Numbered from the stretch's first letter, positions 45,257 through 55,400 are shown. The stretch: 64,000 nt of DNA from Rhodoferax sp. (GCF_013297935.1 NZ_JAAFIX010000002.1:372001-436000); one strand, 5' to 3'. The notes: generated from the sequence alone by a model not told the origin. Translations and numbers: made by a program.

Positions 45257-45271
45257 ACGGGAATTGGAACC

Positions 45272-45299
45272 GGGGGCGGTTTCGCGGATAATCGCCCCC
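45272..45299 (+). terminator. GC inverted repeat between trpA and accD
   Basis: GGGGGCG (45272-45278) pairs with CGCCCCC (45293-45299) around a 14-base loop. The following TGTCTGTTGG is only weakly T-rich, so termination would be partial and accD could still be read through from trp. Confidence 0.35.
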
Positions 45300-45342
45300 T
45301 GTCTGTTGGACGCCCCGACGGGCACTGCACTGGAGAAATCCC

Positions 45343-46215
45343 ATGAGTTGGCTAGAAAAACTGCTACCCCCCAAGATTCAACACACCGACCCCACGGAGC
45401 GCCGAAGCGTGCCCGAAGGCCTGTGGATCAAGTGCCCCAGCTGCGAATCGGTGCTCTACAAAACCGACCTTGAGCAAAACCAGAACGTCTGCCCTAGCTG
45501 TGGCCACCACCACCGTATCGGTGCCCGTGCACGCTTGAACGCGTTTCTGGACAACGAAGGCCGCTTCGAGATCGGACAGGAAGTGTTGCCTGTCGACGCC
45601 CTGAAGTTCAAAGACAGCCGCAAGTACCCCGAGCGGCTCAAAGAAGCCCTGGAAAACACCGGCGAGACCGATGCCCTGATCGTCATGGGCGGCGCCGTGC
45701 ACGGGGTCAGCCTCGTTGCAGCGTGCTTTGAGTTCGAATTCATGGGCGGCTCCATGGGCTCTGTGGTGGGCGAGCGCTTTGTGCGCGGCGTTGAGACCGC
45801 GATTGAGCAAAAGGTCCCGTTCCTGTGCTTTACCGCAACCGGCGGTGCCCGCATGCAAGAGGGCCTTTTGAGCCTGATGCAAATGGCAAAAACCAACGCG
45901 GCCCTGACCCGCTTGGCTAAGAAGGGCCTGCCTTACATCAGCGTGCTCACCGACCCGACCATGGGCGGCGTGAGTGCCGGCTTTGCATTTTTGGGTGATG
46001 TGGTGATTGCCGAGCCCAAAGCACTGATCGGCTTTGCCGGCCCCCGCGTGATTGAATCGACCGTGCGGGTTACCCTGCCCGAAGGCTTCCAGCGTGCTGA
46101 GTTCTTGCAGACCAAGGGCGCTGTAGACTTTATCTGTGACCGCCGCGAGCTGCGCAAAACCGTGGCCGACACATTGGCCATGTTGCAGCGCCAGCCGGCA
46201 GATGCGGTAATCTGA
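45343..46215 (+). CDS. accD: Acetyl-CoA carboxylase carboxyltransferase beta subunit
   Basis: A 290-residue subunit that, with AccA, moves carboxyl from biotin to acetyl-CoA. The N-terminal zinc ribbon [26 protein letters not shown] (shown in part) has four Cys. The crotonase-like part has [49 protein letters not shown] and [21 protein letters not shown] (in part). [12 protein letters not shown] is the standard N-terminus. A bidirectional terminator follows. Confidence 0.97.
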   Translation: MSWLEKLLPPKIQHTDPTERRSVPEGLWIKCPSCESVLYKTDLEQNQNVCPSCGHHHRIGARARLNAFLDNEGRFEIGQEVLPVDALKFKDSRKYPERLKEALENTGETDALIVMGGAVHGVSLVAACFEFEFMGGSMGSVVGERFVRGVETAIEQKVPFLCFTATGGARMQEGLLSLMQMAKTNAALTRLAKKGLPYISVLTDPTMGGVSAGFAFLGDVVIAEPKALIGFAGPRVIESTVRVTLPEGFQRAEFLQTKGAVDFICDRRELRKTVADTLAMLQRQPADAVI

Positions 46216-46231
46216 GGCTGCCGATCACCCC

Positions 46232-46262
46232 AAAAAAAGAGGCCCTTGAGGCCTCTTTTTTT
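46232..46262. terminator. Bidirectional terminator between accD and yggT
   Basis: A perfect 13-bp stem (AAAAAAAGAGGCC and GGCCTCTTTTTTT) with a CTTGA loop serves both convergent genes. The yggT stop codon lies at its right edge. Confidence 0.92.
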
Positions 46263-46833
46263 ATCCGGCTACGGCAGCCAACATGCCGTACTGCAGGTCG
46301 CCCAGCACGATGGTCAGTATCTGCAACAACACCAGCAAAACCAGCGGCGACAAATCCACACCTCCCACCAAGGGCACCAGCTTGCGGATGGGGGCCAGCA
46401 CCGGCGTGACCAACCGGCCGATCAGCTCCGAAAAGAACGATTGCGTCTGCACCCAGCTCAGCACCGCGTACACCAGTACCAAGGCGGTCAAGCCGGAGAG
46501 ACTGAGGCGAACCAGCCCCAACAACGCCAACACCACCACCGACAGCGGCGTTACCCCAAAGCCATTGAGGGACCACAGAATACCGAAGTGCGCCAGCTGG
46601 ATCAGAAAGGCCGCCACCAAGCTGGCCATGTCCCACGGGCCCAAAGCCGGCACAACGCGGCGCAGGGGCAGCACGATCCAATCGGTCAAGGCAAACACGA
46701 ATCGCCCCAGCGGGTTGCCCGAGCGGGCCGAGAGCGGAATACGCTGTTGCTGCATGTATAGGCGCAGCAGGCAGGTGGTGGTCAACAAGCCGGAGACCAC
46801 TTCCAACAACAGAACAATGATTTTGTAGAGCAT
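46261..46833 (-). CDS. YggT-family integral membrane protein
   Basis: A 190-residue protein with two YggT-type repeats: [25 protein letters not shown] and, in the second half, [38 protein letters not shown] (in part), with the P-x-L-x-P-I-R/L motif. Typical features are [26 protein letters not shown] and D(L)[12 protein letters not shown]. YggT homologues associate with osmotic tolerance or with cell-division/photosystem maintenance in other phyla; function here is not known. Confidence 0.88.
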   Translation of the reverse strand: MLYKIIVLLLEVVSGLLTTTCLLRLYMQQQRIPLSARSGNPLGRFVFALTDWIVLPLRRVVPALGPWDMASLVAAFLIQLAHFGILWSLNGFGVTPLSVVVLALLGLVRLSLSGLTALVLVYAVLSWVQTQSFFSELIGRLVTPVLAPIRKLVPLVGGVDLSPLVLLVLLQILTIVLGDLQYGMLAAVAG

Positions 46834-46952
46834 GGGCGATCCAAGTGAAGTGCGAGCGCATCATAGCGGCAGGCCGCCCTCTTACAATGGAGGGTTACGG
46901 CCAAAGCCCCTCAGGGCTTGCCGATTTCCCACCTGAACCCACAAGTCACTCC

Positions 46953-48500
46953 ATGTCTGACCAAAACCAAGCCGCTCCCCCACCGCAAGACGAAAACCAG
47001 TTGATCCAAGAGCGCCGCGAAAAGCTCAAGGTACTGCGCGAGCAGCAGGCAGCGGGCCAGGGCGTGGCGTTCCCCAACGATTTCCAGCCTGACGACAAAG
47101 CCGAAGCGCTGTTTGCAGCTCACAACGACAAAACCGCCGAAGAGTTGGTGGCGTTGGGTGCCACCGCCAAGGTCGCCGGCCGCATGATGCTCAAACGCGT
47201 CATGGGCAAAGCCAGCTTCTGCACCTTGCAAGACTCTTCGTTCGGCCCCAGCGGCGGCCGTATTCAGCTCTATGTGCGCGGTGAAGACGTGGGCGTGGAC
47301 CTGTACGCCGCTTTCAAGCACTGGGATTTGGGCGACATCGTGGCCGCCGAGGGCACGCTGTTCAAAACCAAAACCGGCGAACTGTCCATCCACGCCACCA
47401 GCATCCGCCTGCTGACCAAGAGCCTGCGCCCCATGCCGGACAAGTTCCACGGCATGGCCGACCAGGAAACCAAGTACCGCCAGCGCTATGTGGACCTGAT
47501 GACCGATGTGGAGTCACGCAAGCGTTTCGTGGCCCGGAGCAAGGCCGTGAGCGCCCTGCGCGAGTTCATGGTGGAGCACGACTTCCTGGAAGTCGAAACC
47601 CCGATGCTGCACCCCATTCCCGGTGGGGCAAACGCCAAACCGTTCAAGACCCACCACAACGCGCTGGACCAAGAAATGTTCTTGCGCATTGCGCCTGAGC
47701 TGTACCTCAAGCGCTTGATTGTGGGTGGCTTTGACCGTGTGTTCGAGATCAACCGCAGCTACCGCAACGAAGGCATCTCGGTGCGCCACAACCCCGAGTT
47801 CACCATGATGGAGTTCTACGCCTCGTACTGGAACTACCAGGACTTGATGAACTACACCGAAAAGCTGATCCGCGACGCGGCCCAAAAAGCCACCGGCAGC
47901 TTGCAACTCAGCTACGCCGGTAAGCCGGTGAATCTGGAGCAACCGTTCGAGCGCTTGACGATTGTGCAGGCCATCCAGAAATACACCGACGCGGGCGACA
48001 ACGTGTTTGACGCCACGTGGCTCACCAACGCAGTCAAAAAGCTGGGCCTCACCGAAGCCAAGAACCGCTTGGAAGGCCGCAGCCTGGCCAGCCTGCAGGT
48101 GCTGTACTTTGAAGAGACCGTGGAAGAGAAGCTGTGGAACCCCACCTTCATCATGGAGCACCCGACCGAAATTTCGCCGCTGGCACGCGCCAACGACGAC
48201 CGCCCTGAAGTGACCGAGCGCTTTGAGCTCTACATCACCGGCCGTGAGTTCGGCAACGGCTTTAGCGAGCTGAACGACGCCGAAGACCAAGCCGCCCGCT
48301 TCCACGCCCAAGTGGCCGCCAAAGACAGCGGCGACGACGAAGCCATGCACTTCGACCACGACTTCGTGCGCGCCCTGGAATACGGCATGCCCCCCACCGG
48401 CGGCTGCGGTATCGGCATTGACCGCTTGATGATGTTGTTGACCGACAGCGCCAGCATCCGCGACGTGATTCTGTTCCCCGCGCTGCGCCGCGAGGTTTGA
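46953..48500 (+). CDS. lysS: Lysyl-tRNA synthetase (class II)
   Basis: A 515-residue class IIb synthetase. ATG 46953 ([14 protein letters not shown]) was chosen over the earlier frame opening because it fits the family's N-terminal helix. The OB-fold anticodon domain ([19 protein letters not shown], about 75-170) is followed by motif 1 ([15 protein letters not shown]), motif 2 ([20 protein letters not shown]) and motif 3 ([17 protein letters not shown]). Repeats of the Comamonadaceae type lie directly after the stop. Confidence 0.97.
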   Translation: MSDQNQAAPPPQDENQLIQERREKLKVLREQQAAGQGVAFPNDFQPDDKAEALFAAHNDKTAEELVALGATAKVAGRMMLKRVMGKASFCTLQDSSFGPSGGRIQLYVRGEDVGVDLYAAFKHWDLGDIVAAEGTLFKTKTGELSIHATSIRLLTKSLRPMPDKFHGMADQETKYRQRYVDLMTDVESRKRFVARSKAVSALREFMVEHDFLEVETPMLHPIPGGANAKPFKTHHNALDQEMFLRIAPELYLKRLIVGGFDRVFEINRSYRNEGISVRHNPEFTMMEFYASYWNYQDLMNYTEKLIRDAAQKATGSLQLSYAGKPVNLEQPFERLTIVQAIQKYTDAGDNVFDATWLTNAVKKLGLTEAKNRLEGRSLASLQVLYFEETVEEKLWNPTFIMEHPTEISPLARANDDRPEVTERFELYITGREFGNGFSELNDAEDQAARFHAQVAAKDSGDDEAMHFDHDFVRALEYGMPPTGGCGIGIDRLMMLLTDSASIRDVILFPALRREV

Positions 48501-48502
48501 TC

Positions 48503-48569
48503 GCCCCCACGCTCCACCGTTGCACGGGTCGCTGCCCCCCGAGGGGGCTAAGTCCGCTCGGGGCGGCCT
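48503..48569. repeat. CCCCCCGAGGGGGC-type intergenic repeat
   Basis: CGCCCCCACGCTCCACCGTT, then GGGTCGCTGCCCCCCGAGGG and GGCTAAGTCCGCTCGGGGCGGCC in part. The core CCCCCCGAGGGGG is an inverted repeat. I recognise this layout as a common intergenic repeat in Comamonadaceae genomes (general familiarity, not searched). It may serve as a terminator for lysS although no T-run is present. Confidence 0.5.
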
Positions 48570-48614
48570 TGCGCGAATTTCCACATCTTTTTGATGCTTG
48601 GCCCCCGCAGAATC

Positions 48615-48642
48615 TGCGCAAGCAGCTATAAAAATGGTAGCA
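48615..48642 (-). repeat. Interspersed repeat, copy 7
   Basis: On the minus strand it reads GCTACCATTTTTATAGCTGC followed by TTGCGCA, a clean match to the first half of the consensus. It includes the ATG start (48634) of the downstream metallopeptidase gene. Confidence 0.6.
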
Positions 48643-49161
48643 ACTCCCGTGCTGCGCTACCTGAATGGCTACCCCGCCGACACCTTGGCCCAAGTGCAGC
48701 GCATGCTCACCGAAGGCCGGGTGGGCGAGTGGATGCTGCAGCGCCACCCGCAGGCCCATGGCGTGCGGACCGACAAGGTGCTGTACGACTACGTGCAAGA
48801 CCTCAAGGCCGACTACCTGCGCAGCACCGAGCCGCTCAGCAAGGTCGCGTTTGACAGCAAGCTGCATGTCGTGAAAAACGCGCTGGGCACGCACACCACC
48901 GTGTCGCGCGTGCAGGGCAGCAAGCTCAAAAGCAAACGTGAGATCCGCGTGGCCAGCCTGTTCAAGGACACGCCTGAGGCATTCCTCAAAATGATCGTGG
49001 TGCATGAGCTGGCCCACTTGCGCGAGCGCGAGCACGACAAGGCTTTTTACAAGCTCTGCACCCACATGGAGCCGGCCTACCACCAGCTGGAGTTTGAGGT
49101 ACGCATCTACCTCACGCACCTGGAAGCCACGGGCGAGCGCTTGTGGGCCGCCGCGGAGTAG
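48634..49161 (+). CDS. YgjP-like (DUF45) zinc metallopeptidase
   Basis: A 175-residue protein from ATG 48634 (MVATPVLRYLNGYP). The zinc motif HELAHLREREHDKAFY (HEXXH plus a downstream H-x-x-x-F-Y) is typical of the YgjP/WLM-like gluzincin group; KSKREIRVASLFK precedes it. The N-terminal 70 residues (AQVQRMLTEGRVGEWMLQRHP, TDKVLYDYVQDLKADYLR) resemble those of other proteobacterial YgjP proteins. The biological substrate is unknown. The start codon lies in an interspersed repeat, so the true start may be lower in confidence. rluE follows 3 bases after the stop. Confidence 0.82.
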   Translation: MVATPVLRYLNGYPADTLAQVQRMLTEGRVGEWMLQRHPQAHGVRTDKVLYDYVQDLKADYLRSTEPLSKVAFDSKLHVVKNALGTHTTVSRVQGSKLKSKREIRVASLFKDTPEAFLKMIVVHELAHLREREHDKAFYKLCTHMEPAYHQLEFEVRIYLTHLEATGERLWAAAE

Positions 49162-49164
49162 CCG

Positions 49165-49728
49165 ATGGCCACACCAGCATCCCGACTGATTTGTTTTAAC
49201 AAGCCCTATGGCGTGCTCAGCCAGTTCACGCCCGAGGGGCGCTGGCGCGGGCTCAAAGACTTTATCGAGATACCCGGGGTGTATGTCGCCGGCCGCCTGG
49301 ACGCTGACAGCGAAGGCCTGCTGCTGCTCACCAACGATGGGCGGCTACAGGCCCGCATCAGCGACCCGCGCTTCAAGATGGAAAAGACCTACTGGGTACA
49401 GGTCGAGGGCCGCCCCGATGAAGCGGCACTCGACGCTTTGCGCCATGGTGTGCAGCTCAACGATGGCCCTACCCTGCCTGCGCGGGCTCGGCTCATGGAT
49501 GAACCCAGCAGCCTCTGGCCCCGGGACCCCCCAGTGCGCTTCCGGCAGGTCATCCCCACCGGGTGGATAGAGCTGGTCATCCGTGAGGGCCGCAATCGCC
49601 AGGTGCGCCGCATGACTGCTGCAGTGGGCTACCCGACACTGCGCTTGGTGCGCGCTGCCATAGGGTCCTACAGCCTCGATGCACTGACACCCGGCCAGTG
49701 GCAAGACGTGGCGCCCGCGTTCCCCTAG
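49165..49728 (+). CDS. rluE: 23S rRNA pseudouridine(2457) synthase-like (RluE/RsuA family)
   Basis: A 187-residue RsuA-family synthase without an S4 domain, as in RluE. It has [20 protein letters not shown], the catalytic [17 protein letters not shown] with Asp, [19 protein letters not shown] and [23 protein letters not shown] (in parts). It modifies U2457 in the peptidyl transferase region by homology. The gene follows ygjP with a 3-base gap. Confidence 0.92.
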   Translation: MATPASRLICFNKPYGVLSQFTPEGRWRGLKDFIEIPGVYVAGRLDADSEGLLLLTNDGRLQARISDPRFKMEKTYWVQVEGRPDEAALDALRHGVQLNDGPTLPARARLMDEPSSLWPRDPPVRFRQVIPTGWIELVIREGRNRQVRRMTAAVGYPTLRLVRAAIGSYSLDALTPGQWQDVAPAFP

Positions 49729-49739
49729 CGAAGCCAAAT

Positions 49740-49761
49740 AAATACCGATTGGTATTTTTTT
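49740..49761. terminator. AT-rich hairpin after rluE (terminator or operator)
   Basis: AAATACC (49740-49746) and GGTATTT (49751-49757) around GATT, then four more T. It can terminate rluE, but the palindrome ATACCGATTGGTAT also resembles TetR-family operators. Its position, 50 bases before the next gene, permits either use. Confidence 0.5.
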
Positions 49762-49790
49762 ATCCAAAGCAGTTGCACTTTTCACGCAAA

Positions 49791-49806
49791 GCGCTAAAAA
49801 TAGCGC
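49791..49806. repeat. Inverted repeat next to the chalcone-isomerase-like gene start
   Basis: GCGCTA-AAAA-TAGCGC is a perfect 6-bp inverted repeat ending one base before the ATG at 49808. It would place a hairpin where a Shine-Dalgarno sequence is expected. Confidence 0.5.
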
Positions 49807-49807
49807 C

Positions 49808-50407
49808 ATGCACACACCCGACACGCCCCGCTTCCTTGGTCTTGCGCCCTCCCGAATGCTGAGCCGGCGTGCGCTGATGGTCTGCGTGGCAGCTGCGGGA
49901 CTGGGAAGTCCTGCTATTGCACAGGAGTCTGCCGGCAACCGCGCGTCTGCCGTTTTGTTGCCCTATGGCGCCGACTGGCTGCCCAAGGGCAGTGGCACTC
50001 TCAAGTTTTTTGGATTCAAGGCCTACGACGCAACCCTATGGCTACCGGGTGCCAGCGGGGGCACTTTTAGTTTCGGGCGTGCCTTTGCGCTGGATATTCT
50101 CTACAACACCTCTGTGAAGGCGAGCGATATCAACAACACCTCGCTGATCGAAATGTCGCGCATCAGCGCTGCCACCCCTGAGCAAGTGCAGGCGTGGGCT
50201 GCGTTCATGGCATCCATGTTTGTCGACGTGAAGTCCGGGGACCGGCTGATCGGCGTCCATGTGCCGGGCGCTGGCGCCCGCTTCTTCCTGAATGGCAAAC
50301 TCATCGGCGAGACGCCCGATAGCGGCTTCAGCGAAGCCTTTTTCAAAATCTGGTTAGACCCTAAAGCCCGCAAGCCGGAATTGCGGGCGGCACTGCTAGG
50401 CCAATAA
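49808..50407 (+). CDS. Exported chalcone-isomerase-fold protein
   Basis: A 199-residue protein. The first 35-40 residues carry an RR-type export signal (MLSRRALMVCVAAAGLGSPA); a later ATG at 49856 would begin exactly at that signal and is an alternative start. The mature part matches the bacterial chalcone isomerase-like domain: GSGTLKFFGFKAYDATLWLPG, RAFALDILYNTSVKASDI, DRLIGVHVPGAGARFFLNGKLIG and FSEAFFKIWLDPKAR. Bacterial members bind fatty-acid-like ligands in the periplasm or have unknown roles; flavonoid chemistry is not implied. No SD is evident. Confidence 0.85.
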   Translation: MHTPDTPRFLGLAPSRMLSRRALMVCVAAAGLGSPAIAQESAGNRASAVLLPYGADWLPKGSGTLKFFGFKAYDATLWLPGASGGTFSFGRAFALDILYNTSVKASDINNTSLIEMSRISAATPEQVQAWAAFMASMFVDVKSGDRLIGVHVPGAGARFFLNGKLIGETPDSGFSEAFFKIWLDPKARKPELRAALLGQ

Positions 50408-50413
50408 GCGGGC

Positions 50414-50629
50414 CTAGCGCGGGCTCCGCAAGGGGGTGAGCAGGTCGCTCAGGCCATTGTGGTCAATCTCATGCATGAGCTGCAACAAGCGACCGATTTC
50501 GTTACGGGGGAAGCCCTCACGGGCGAACCAGTTCAAATAATCGCCCGGTAAGTCCGCAATCAAGCGCCCCTGGTACTTGCCGAAAGGCATGGTGCGCTCT
50601 ACCAGCTTTTGCAGGTCTTCAGCTTGCAT
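50414..50629 (-). CDS. DUF3820 family protein
   Basis: A 71-residue cytosolic protein with the DUF3820 core TMPFGKYQGRLIADLPGDYLNWFAREGFP followed by LQLMHEIDHNGL (in parts). The family is thought to be a quorum/exonuclease-like fragment similar to part of DNA polymerase III epsilon-associated proteins, but its role is undefined. It follows the SUI1-like gene with a 24-base gap. Confidence 0.85.
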   Translation of the reverse strand: MQAEDLQKLVERTMPFGKYQGRLIADLPGDYLNWFAREGFPRNEIGRLLQLMHEIDHNGLSDLLTPLRSPR

Positions 50630-50653
50630 GGTTGCCTGAAATGGCGACGCAGG

Positions 50654-51016
50654 TCATCCACCGGCCCGCTTGACCGTGAAGCCTTGTGCAACGAGCGAGG
50701 CCATGACCTTGTCGACATGGTCGCCTTGCACCTCGATCACCCCCTCTTTGACCGTGCCACCGGAGCCACAGGCCGCTTTGAGCTTTTTGCCCAATGCGAT
50801 CAAGGCTTCATCATCCAGCGGGACGCCCCGCACCAAGGTCACGCCTTTGCCGGCCCGGCCTTTGGTTTCGCGGGACACACGCACAATTCCATCGCCCGCC
50901 GGGCGCTTGATCTGGTGGCAGGTGCAGGCCGCGATGGCAAAGCGGCAAGTCGGGCAGGTACGGCCCACTTCCGTGGAGTACACCAGCCCGCCCAAATCAG
51001 AGAGGGTTTTTTTCAT
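50654..51016 (-). CDS. yciH: SUI1/YciH-like translation factor
   Basis: A 120-residue protein. An N-terminal Cys cluster (CPTCRFAIAACTC) is followed by the eIF1/SUI1 fold: GIVRVSRETKGRAGKGVTLV, LKAACGSGGTVKEGVIEVQG and LVAQGFTVKRAGG. YciH influences fidelity of start-codon selection and stress-related translation in bacteria. It follows the OmpA-like gene by 19 bases. A Lys/Gly-rich basic loop, the part that contacts 30S, is intact. Confidence 0.92.
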   Translation of the reverse strand: MKKTLSDLGGLVYSTEVGRTCPTCRFAIAACTCHQIKRPAGDGIVRVSRETKGRAGKGVTLVRGVPLDDEALIALGKKLKAACGSGGTVKEGVIEVQGDHVDKVMASLVAQGFTVKRAGG

Positions 51017-51035
51017 ACGCGTCGGCCGCCCGGAA

Positions 51036-51623
51036 TCAGCGAATGATGATTTCCGCGCGCCGGTTGCGGGGTTCGTTCACATTGGCCTCTGTGGGTACAA
51101 CGGGCTCGCGCTCACCCCGTCCGATTGCCACTACCAAGTCCGGCGAAAAGCCCCGCTCGATGAGCAAGGCCCGCACGGCCTGTGCGCGTTGCAAGGAGAG
51201 TGCATCGTTGGCAGCCGGACTGCCGGTACGGTCGGTGTGACCTACAACCTGAATTTCTCCGCCGCTACGGGCTTTGGCTTGTTCCAGAATCTGGGGCAAT
51301 TGCGCTTCAGACTCCGCGGTGAGCCGCGAGGTGCCGGGCTCAAACTGCAAGGCCAGCCGCGTTGCAACCGGCAAAGGAAGGGCCAGCAACTGTCCATGCG
51401 CCGCCTGCACGGCCTCCGCGCTGGACTGCTCTGTTTGCAAGCGACCATCGCGCTGCTGGGCAGCCGTTTGATAGGGGCGCACCAAATCCGCCACACCCGC
51501 AGATCCCGTTACCTGTACTGCTGTGTTGCGCCCCTCGCTATCCGGTAGCAAAGTGACCCGACTGATGGGGGTACAGGCCTGTAGCGCAACCGACAGCCCA
51601 AGCACTACGAGACGCCGGCTCAT
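51036..51623 (-). CDS. OmpA-family peptidoglycan-binding lipoprotein
   Basis: A 195-residue protein. The signal peptide ends in the lipobox LQAC (residues 14-17), so it is likely lipid-anchored. Residues about 50-75 (RPYQTAAQQRDGRLQTEQSS) form a short helix. The C-terminal OmpA domain (about 90-195) has ALQFEPGTSRLTAESEAQLP, VVGHTDRTGSPAANDALSLQRAQAVR (in parts), and RGEREPVVPTEANVNEPRNRRAEI, which binds meso-DAP. Its start overlaps the FecR gene stop by four bases. In relatives such FecR/OmpA pairs sit near CHASE2 cyclases, but none is here. Confidence 0.9.
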   Translation of the reverse strand: MSRRLVVLGLSVALQACTPISRVTLLPDSEGRNTAVQVTGSAGVADLVRPYQTAAQQRDGRLQTEQSSAEAVQAAHGQLLALPLPVATRLALQFEPGTSRLTAESEAQLPQILEQAKARSGGEIQVVGHTDRTGSPAANDALSLQRAQAVRALLIERGFSPDLVVAIGRGEREPVVPTEANVNEPRNRRAEIIIR

Positions 51624-52093
51624 AGCACCTCCACGATGAAATCTGTACCACGCACACTCACGGTGGACGTGGGTGTAATCACCTTGACATTCTCGGGTTG
51701 CACCTTACCCAACAGGCCTGTCACCATGCGGATGGAGCCTTGCAATAAGCGCACCATCAAACTGCCCTCTTGCGTGACGCCATTGAACTGAAACCGTGAC
51801 AGATCGACCGTCGTGCCGGGCCCGATTGAGATGGTGGTTCCATCCCTCAACATGAGCACCGCAGCGCCTTGTGCATCGGTTTGCACCCGGTCGGCTTCAT
51901 TCAAAGGACTCCCGGAGGTCGCTACCCGCTTCGCCTCCCCCTGAAGCACACTCACGCCCCCTTGCACAGTCTTGAAAGTGCCACTGCGGGCGTCTTGAGC
52001 CCATGCGGAATGGCTATGCAAAGCCAGCAGACAAACGCCCGCCAACAGGGCATGACGCAGCAGGGCCGGGGAATAAAAGTACGGGTTAGTCAT
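51620..52093 (-). CDS. Secreted FecR-domain protein
   Basis: A 157-residue protein with a signal peptide (ALLAGVCLLALHSHSAWAQ) and one FecR domain: VQGGVSVLQGEAKRVATSGS, VQTDAQGAAVLMLRDGTTISIGPGT, SRFQFNGVTQEGSLMVRLLQGS and TPTSTVSVRGTDFIVEV. It ends right after the FecR fold, with no anchoring helix, so it would be periplasmic and might cooperate with the OmpA-like lipoprotein encoded next. No extracytoplasmic sigma factor is near. Confidence 0.88.
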   Translation of the reverse strand: MTNPYFYSPALLRHALLAGVCLLALHSHSAWAQDARSGTFKTVQGGVSVLQGEAKRVATSGSPLNEADRVQTDAQGAAVLMLRDGTTISIGPGTTVDLSRFQFNGVTQEGSLMVRLLQGSIRMVTGLLGKVQPENVKVITPTSTVSVRGTDFIVEVL

Positions 52094-52164
52094 AGCCTGT
52101 GATGTTAGCGGATGGTTCCACGATGCGCCTTGGGGTTGCCAGTGCCAAAGCTCAACACATAAAA

Positions 52165-52192
52165 CACTATCATTTTCATAGCAGCCTGCGCA
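52165..52192 (+). repeat. Interspersed repeat, copy 8
   Basis: CACTATCATTTTCATAGCAG followed by CCTGCGCA, which matches the first half of the consensus with a few changes. It fills part of the 159-base gap between the divergent FecR gene and the 75-residue ORF. Confidence 0.5.
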
Positions 52193-52252
52193 ACCAAATC
52201 AAGCGTGGTGTGCGAAAATGGCGCACAACCACTACAGGCACCCTCAAGAACC

Positions 52253-52480
52253 ATGTCCCGTCCCAGCGTTTGGGCCACCAAAGTGGCAGCACTCATCAAA
52301 GGCAACAACAGCCAGGCTGCGCTTGCACAAATCAAAGTCGCCCCCACGGTCAAAGACTTGCAACAACTGCGCGCCCTGATGACCGCCGACGGCAGCCTAC
52401 TCAAACACCGCCTCATTGACGAGGCCACCCGCGACCAGATCGTGGCACTCTCCGCCCCCCGCCTGCACCGCTCGCCCTGA
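52253..52480 (+). CDS. Small hypothetical protein coupled to the Pls-like synthetase
   Basis: A 75-residue protein (MSRPSVWATKVAALIKGNNS...). It is mostly helical and soluble, with AALAQIKVAPTVKDLQQLRA and LIDEATRDQIVALSAPRL. The frame opens at 52205, but ATG 52253 follows a better upstream region. The stop TGA overlaps the start ATG of the synthetase (TGATG), so translation is coupled. I recognise no family. Its place as the first gene of the cluster suggests a supporting role for the synthetase, by context only. Confidence 0.6.
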   Translation: MSRPSVWATKVAALIKGNNSQAALAQIKVAPTVKDLQQLRALMTADGSLLKHRLIDEATRDQIVALSAPRLHRSP

Positions 52481-55400
52481 TGTCTTTTGGTTCGTTTTCG
52501 CCCGGCTCAGAGGGCGGTCTTGTCCTGCGCGGCCCGGACATGCCAGAGCTGTTGCGCCCGGAAATTCTGGCCGACCTGTTTGAAGCCAGCGCACTGCGCT
52601 CACCTCACGTCATCGCCCTGACCGATGGAGTGACCAGCCTCACCTACGAAGAACTGAATACGCAGGCTGACCGCGCCGCGAACCACCTGCTGGCAAACGG
52701 CATTGGTGGCGGCGACATGGTGGGCTTGTGGCTGCCCCGGGGCATTCCGCTGTTGGTAATGCAACTGGCCATTGCCAAAACCGGTGCCGCTTGGCTCCCT
52801 ATGGATGCCGACACCCCTGCCGAGCGGGTGTGGACCTGCCTGGAAGATGCCGCAGCCAAAGGATTGATCAGCAGCCTCGACAGGGCAGCGCCATTCGCCC
52901 CAAATATGGAGGCAAAAGGCATTCCCCTGTGGACCCTGGAAAACCTCAGCGCCGAGGCCCCGCCCCGTCGACGCACGCGCTACAGCCCAGACCATCCGGC
53001 CTATGTGATTTACACCTCCGGCTCCACCGGCAAGCCCAAGGGCATCAGCATCACCCAAGGCAGCATTTGCCACTTTTTGCGCAGTGAGAACGTGCGATTG
53101 GGCGTTCGGGCGTCAGACCTCGTGTACCAAGGCTTCTCGGTGGCATTTGACATGTCGTTCGAGGAAATCTGGATCAGCTACCTCGTCGGGGCCACTCTCT
53201 TTGTCGCTACCAAGGAAGTCGCCAGCGATATCGAGAGCTTGCCCGGCGTGTTGGAGCGCCATGGCATCACCGTGCTGCACGCCGTGCCGACCTTGTTGGG
53301 CTTGCTCAACCGCGACATTCCGGGGCTGCGCATCATCAACCTCGGTGGCGAAATGTGTCCACCTGCCCTAGTGGACCGCTGGGCGCGCGCCGGACGGCAG
53401 GTGTTCAACACTTATGGGCCTACAGAGGCGACCGTGTCTGCCAGCCTCGCCGAGTTACATGCGGGCGAGCCGGTGACCATCGGCCAGCCCCTGCCGAACT
53501 ATGGCCTGATGGTGCTGGATGTGAATAGCACTGGGGACCTGCAATTGGTGCCCCATGGCGCGACCGGCGAGCTGTGCATTACCGGCCCGGGTGTGGCTGC
53601 CGGTTATCTGGGCCGCCCGGATTTGACAGCCGAAAAATTCCTGCCCAACCCCTGGTCCACTGGCACCCACGACCAGCGGCTGTACCGCACCGGGGACTTG
53701 GCCTGCATCACGCCGGAGGGACAGGTGCAGTGTCTTGGCCGCACGGACGACCAGGTCAAGATCCGCGGCTTCCGGGTAGAGCTGGGCGAGATTGAGTCCG
53801 CGCTGTGTGACCAGCACGGCGTGGCGGCAGCCGCCGTCATCCTGCGAGTGGAAGATGGCGTGGAGCAGCTGATCGCCTTTCTGGTGGGCGACGAGGTGCA
53901 TGCACCCGCATTGCGCCATGCGCTGACGGAACGTTTGCCCGCCTACATGGTGCCCGGCCACTTCGAAGTACTGCCGGCCATGCCGCGGCTGGCCTCGGGC
54001 AAAATCGATCGCAAGCAGCTCAAGGCGCTAGCGCTGAGTCAGCCGGCTGTGGCCGACACCGGGTCCGACACACCGCACACACCTGCGGAGCACGTACTGT
54101 TTGCCGCGCTAAGCCATCTGTTCGCCGGGCAGGCTATCCGGCGCACTGCGGACTTCTTTACCGACCTGGGTGGGCACTCGCTGTTCGCTGCACGTCTGGC
54201 CTCGCGCCTGCGGCAACAACCGGGCTACGCCCATGTGACGGTGCGTGACATCTACCAACACCGCACGGTGGGCGCGATTGCACAAGCCATGGACGCGCCA
54301 CGGGCTGATGCCATCAATGTCGACACCACATGGGCACCACCCGGCACCTGGCAACGTTGGCGCTGCGGCATCGCGCAGGCGGCGGCGACTCCGTGGCTGG
54401 TTGCCATGCGCATGGGCCAGTGGCTGGCGCCTTTCTTCACCTACCACTTCTTCACGGGTGAGCCGGAGGACTCTATTCCTGTGGCGATTGCCGCCTCCGT
54501 ACTGGCCTATCTGATCGCCACTATTTTGGAGTTCGCGGTAGCGATCGCCGGTAAGTGGTTACTCATGGGGCGCATGAAGCCCGGTAGCTACCCGCTGTGG
54601 GGGCTCACCTACTACCGCTGGTGGCTGGCGGACCGGCTGCTGGAGGCAGCACCGGTGTATTTGCTCAGCGGCTCGTCCATGTATGGCTGGTGGCTGCGTG
54701 CCTTGGGGGCCAAGGTGGGGCATGATGTAGTGATCGGCTCCATCACGCTGCGCGTGCCTCACTTGCTGACCATTGGGGATGGTTGCAGCATCGGCAATGC
54801 GGCGAATTTCGAAAACGCGCGGGTGGAACATGGTTTGCTACGTATCGGCACCATCACCCTAGAAGCGAACAGCGCAGTGAATTCCTACGCCGTGCTGGAG
54901 GGCAACACCCGCTTGCAAGCATGGGCCCATTTGGAAGGCCAGTCCGCGCTTCGCGATGGACAGACCATTCCCGCCGAGCGCGTGTGGGCGGGCTCACCGG
55001 CAAGGGATGTGGGCCGCTTTGAGCGTGAGGCACAAAAGCCCCGGCCGGTGCTGACGCGTACCACCCAGTGGCTTGAAGGTATGTACTTCGTGGTTGGTGC
55101 CTTGCTGATTACCACGCTGTTTTTCCTGCCCGTGTTTCCCAGCTTTGTGCTGATCGATTGGATCGATGAAAACGAGCTGTTTCCGTGGATGGCCTCGAAC
55201 GAGCTGGGTTGGCAACTCTTGAAGTATTTTGTGTTGGCTTTTCCGGCAGCCGCTGTGCTGCTGGTGTGCACGGCACTGCTGTCGGCAGGCATAAGGTGGA
55301 CGGTGCTCCCCCGGATGCGCCCCGGCAGCTGGCCGGTGCACAGCCCGCTCTACTGCGCCAAGTGGCTGGTGAACCAGATTCAGGAATCCAGCCTGCAGGT

